From Lewinellaceae bacterium (GTDB lineage: Bacteria; Bacteroidota; Bacteroidia; Chitinophagales; Saprospiraceae): a stretch of 64,000 nt of DNA. Location: positions 16,182-80,181 of the forward strand of contig JADJFA010000024.1 in NCBI GenBank assembly GCA_016708875.1, read 5' to 3'. The notes below the pieces were generated by a model. That model was not told the DNA's origin and ran no database searches. It saw nothing but the letters and a program-made list of their open reading frames with translations. Numbering within the stretch: the stretch's first letter is position 1; every line of letters starts with the position of its first letter. This document shows, one piece after another, positions 62,597 to 64,000 of this stretch. Both the position numbers and the translations under genes were made by a program.

Positions 62597-62637
62597 CGCA
62601 TGTTCAACTCAAACTTTCACATCAATTTTCGTGCATT

Positions 62638-63531
62638 ATGAAAGCCGTTGTTTATAAAAAATATGGAACTCCGGATGTTTTGGAATTAACAGACATCCCA
62701 AAACCAAGCCCCAAAAAGAACGAAGTGCTGATTAAAATTCATGCCACCACTGTAACAGCAGGAGACTGGCGTTTGCGCAAAGCAGACCCCTTCCTTGCCA
62801 GGATATTTAATGGTCTTTTTAAACCGACAAGAGTGAACATTCTCGGGTTTGAACTGGCCGGTGTCGTGGAGGAGATCGGAGAAAAAGTTACCTCACTAAA
62901 AAAGGGGGATCCCGTTTTTGCTTCCTGCGGACTTCGGTTTGGAGGATACGCGGAATACACCTGCTTGCCTGAAAATGAACTTATTGCCGTAAAACCATCC
63001 AATATTTCCTTCGAAGAGGCTGCAACGATTCCGATCGGAGGCTTGACCGCCTTGCGCTTGCTAAAACAAGCTGGTATTAAACCGGGCGACCAAGTCCTGA
63101 TATACGGCGCATCCGGAAGTGTGGGAACTTTTGCGCTTCAAATCGCCCGTGCATTTGGCGGAGAGGTTACGGCAGTTTGCGGCACTTCCAATGTAAATAT
63201 GGTTTATCAACTCGGCGCAAACCAGGTCATTGATTATAAAAAAGATGATTTCACTGTAACCGAACAGCGTTTCAATATCATTTTGGATGCTGTGGGAAAA
63301 ACATCCAAATCTGCATCAAGGCATTTATTAAAACCTGGCGGTAAATACGTGTCCGTAACAGGATCGCCTAAGACCGCTCCGGATGATTTGCCTGTATTAA
63401 AAGGGCTTGTCGAAGCCGGAAAATTAGTGCCTGTAATAGACAGGAAATACACCCTTGAGCAAATCAGGGAAGCGCACACCTACGTAGAGTCTTTCCGCAA
63501 AAAGGGCAATGTGGTTATCAAATTAATATAA
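62638..63531 (+). CDS. Zinc-free medium-chain dehydrogenase/reductase (quinone oxidoreductase-like)
   Basis: 297 residues. The GroES-like part (about 1-110) starts MKAVVYKKYGTPDVLELTDIPKP. The nucleotide-binding part has YGASGSVGTFALQIARAFGGEVTAVC, an NADP-type fold, and the structural-zinc cysteines are absent, as in quinone oxidoreductases. It should reduce quinones, enones or aldehydes with NADPH; the exact substrate is unknown. Sixty bases downstream is the TonB receptor. Confidence 0.85.
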   Translation: MKAVVYKKYGTPDVLELTDIPKPSPKKNEVLIKIHATTVTAGDWRLRKADPFLARIFNGLFKPTRVNILGFELAGVVEEIGEKVTSLKKGDPVFASCGLRFGGYAEYTCLPENELIAVKPSNISFEEAATIPIGGLTALRLLKQAGIKPGDQVLIYGASGSVGTFALQIARAFGGEVTAVCGTSNVNMVYQLGANQVIDYKKDDFTVTEQRFNIILDAVGKTSKSASRHLLKPGGKYVSVTGSPKTAPDDLPVLKGLVEAGKLVPVIDRKYTLEQIREAHTYVESFRKKGNVVIKLI

Positions 63532-63591
63532 CCCATGCTACGCTCAATAATTGAAGTCAAACAATCCAACATCTTTAAGTCTGTTCATTTT

Positions 63592-64000
63592 ATGAAAAAC
63601 GCTCTGGCTTTTCTATTTCTCTGCTGGTCAAGCATTGTCTGCGCTCAAAATGCTGCAAAATTCACCCTGAGTGGTACCATCACTGATGGCACTACCGGCG
63701 AAACGCTCATCGGAGTGACCATACATTCCGCAAACGGCGATGGAGCCATTTCCAATGAGTACGGGTTTTATTCCCTGACTTTGCCAGCTGGACCACACAC
63801 GTTCAAGTTTAGCTACCTGGGTTATGTTACCGCCACCTATAACAGCACATTAAACCAAAATCAGAAGATTGACATTACGCTTTTCGAAAATTCAACCATG
63901 CTTGCAGCGGTTGAAATCAAGGATCGTAAAAGCGATGAATTCATTAGCCAGCCTGTTATGGGCGTTGAAAAAATCAATATGGCTGAATGGAAATCATTGC
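63592..64000 (+). CDS. TonB-dependent receptor, N-terminal part, cut by window end
   Basis: Residues 1-136 from ATG 63592 (MKNALAFLFLCWSSIVCAQNAAKF, signal peptide). Residues about 24-105 (SGTITDGTTGETLIGVTIHSANGDGAISNEYGFYSLTLPAGPHTFKFSYLGY) are a carboxypeptidase-D-like regulatory domain. The start of the plug (AAVEIKD...GVEKINMAEWKSL) follows. The family imports siderophores, vitamins or oligomers, or works with SusD proteins; the ligand cannot be judged from this part. Confidence 0.85.
   Translation, partial: MKNALAFLFLCWSSIVCAQNAAKFTLSGTITDGTTGETLIGVTIHSANGDGAISNEYGFYSLTLPAGPHTFKFSYLGYVTATYNSTLNQNQKIDITLFENSTMLAAVEIKDRKSDEFISQPVMGVEKINMAEWKSL

Overview
The window looks like a chromosomal contig of a Bacteroidota bacterium, most likely a Saprospiria/Haliscomenobacter-type lineage. 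Four things support this: many secreted proteins ending in type IX secretion (T9SS) sorting domains; the gene order tRNA-Thr/Tyr/Gly/Thr, tuf, tRNA-Trp, secE, nusG, rplKAJL, rpoB; promoters of the Bacteroidota TAnnTTTG type; and families such as HYR-repeat surface proteins, TPR-CHAT proteins and split transketolase. Lineage is inferred from gene content only; no 16S gene is present.

Layout. 0-6.6 kb (minus strand): secreted proteins (a BTRD1-repeat protein cut by the window edge, a tail-fibre-like protein, a small T9SS protein, and a large HYR/FG-GAP protein). 6.7-12.3 kb (minus): a module of ECF-like sigma factor, membrane-anchored TPR protein, secreted TPR-CHAT protease-like protein, and a membrane protein with an effector-associated-like N-terminus. 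12.5-15.3 kb (plus): a DtxR/MntR regulator with its own operator, followed by an Nramp transporter fused to a universal stress domain. 15.7-21.1 kb (minus): acyltransferase, ftsK-murI, O-methyltransferase. 21.2-37.4 kb (plus): the tRNA/translation/transcription block. A methyltransferase and a glycosyltransferase-like gene sit between rpoB and rpoC. 37.4-38.7 kb (minus): yqeY-lptB. 40.4-53.2 kb: metB-like gene, large T9SS proteins, ruvX, def, a response regulator, and a 1,476-residue HYR/dockerin protein. 53.3-64 kb: lipoproteins, meaB, lolE-like permease, BON-LysM protein, a transketolase half, tRNA-Ala, a 51-bp tandem repeat, a PAS-LuxR regulator, a DUF4386-like protein, an oxidoreductase and the start of a TonB-dependent receptor.

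Most striking is the non-coding architecture. Nearly every gap between genes, including those inside the tRNA and ribosomal-protein block, holds an inverted repeat. Its arms are built from a short word repeated with small changes, and the word differs from gap to gap (for example GAAGTGAT, GGTGATTG, GGCAGT, ATATTGGG, ACACGGATG). Two G/C homopolymer blocks (about 38.76-40.05 kb and 57.11-57.15 kb) sit between such arms and are probably sequencing or assembly failures.

Sequence quality: six genes carry nine single-base indels, several in homopolymers. Merging the pieces gives whole-codon, full-length proteins, so these are probably base-call errors and not pseudogenes.
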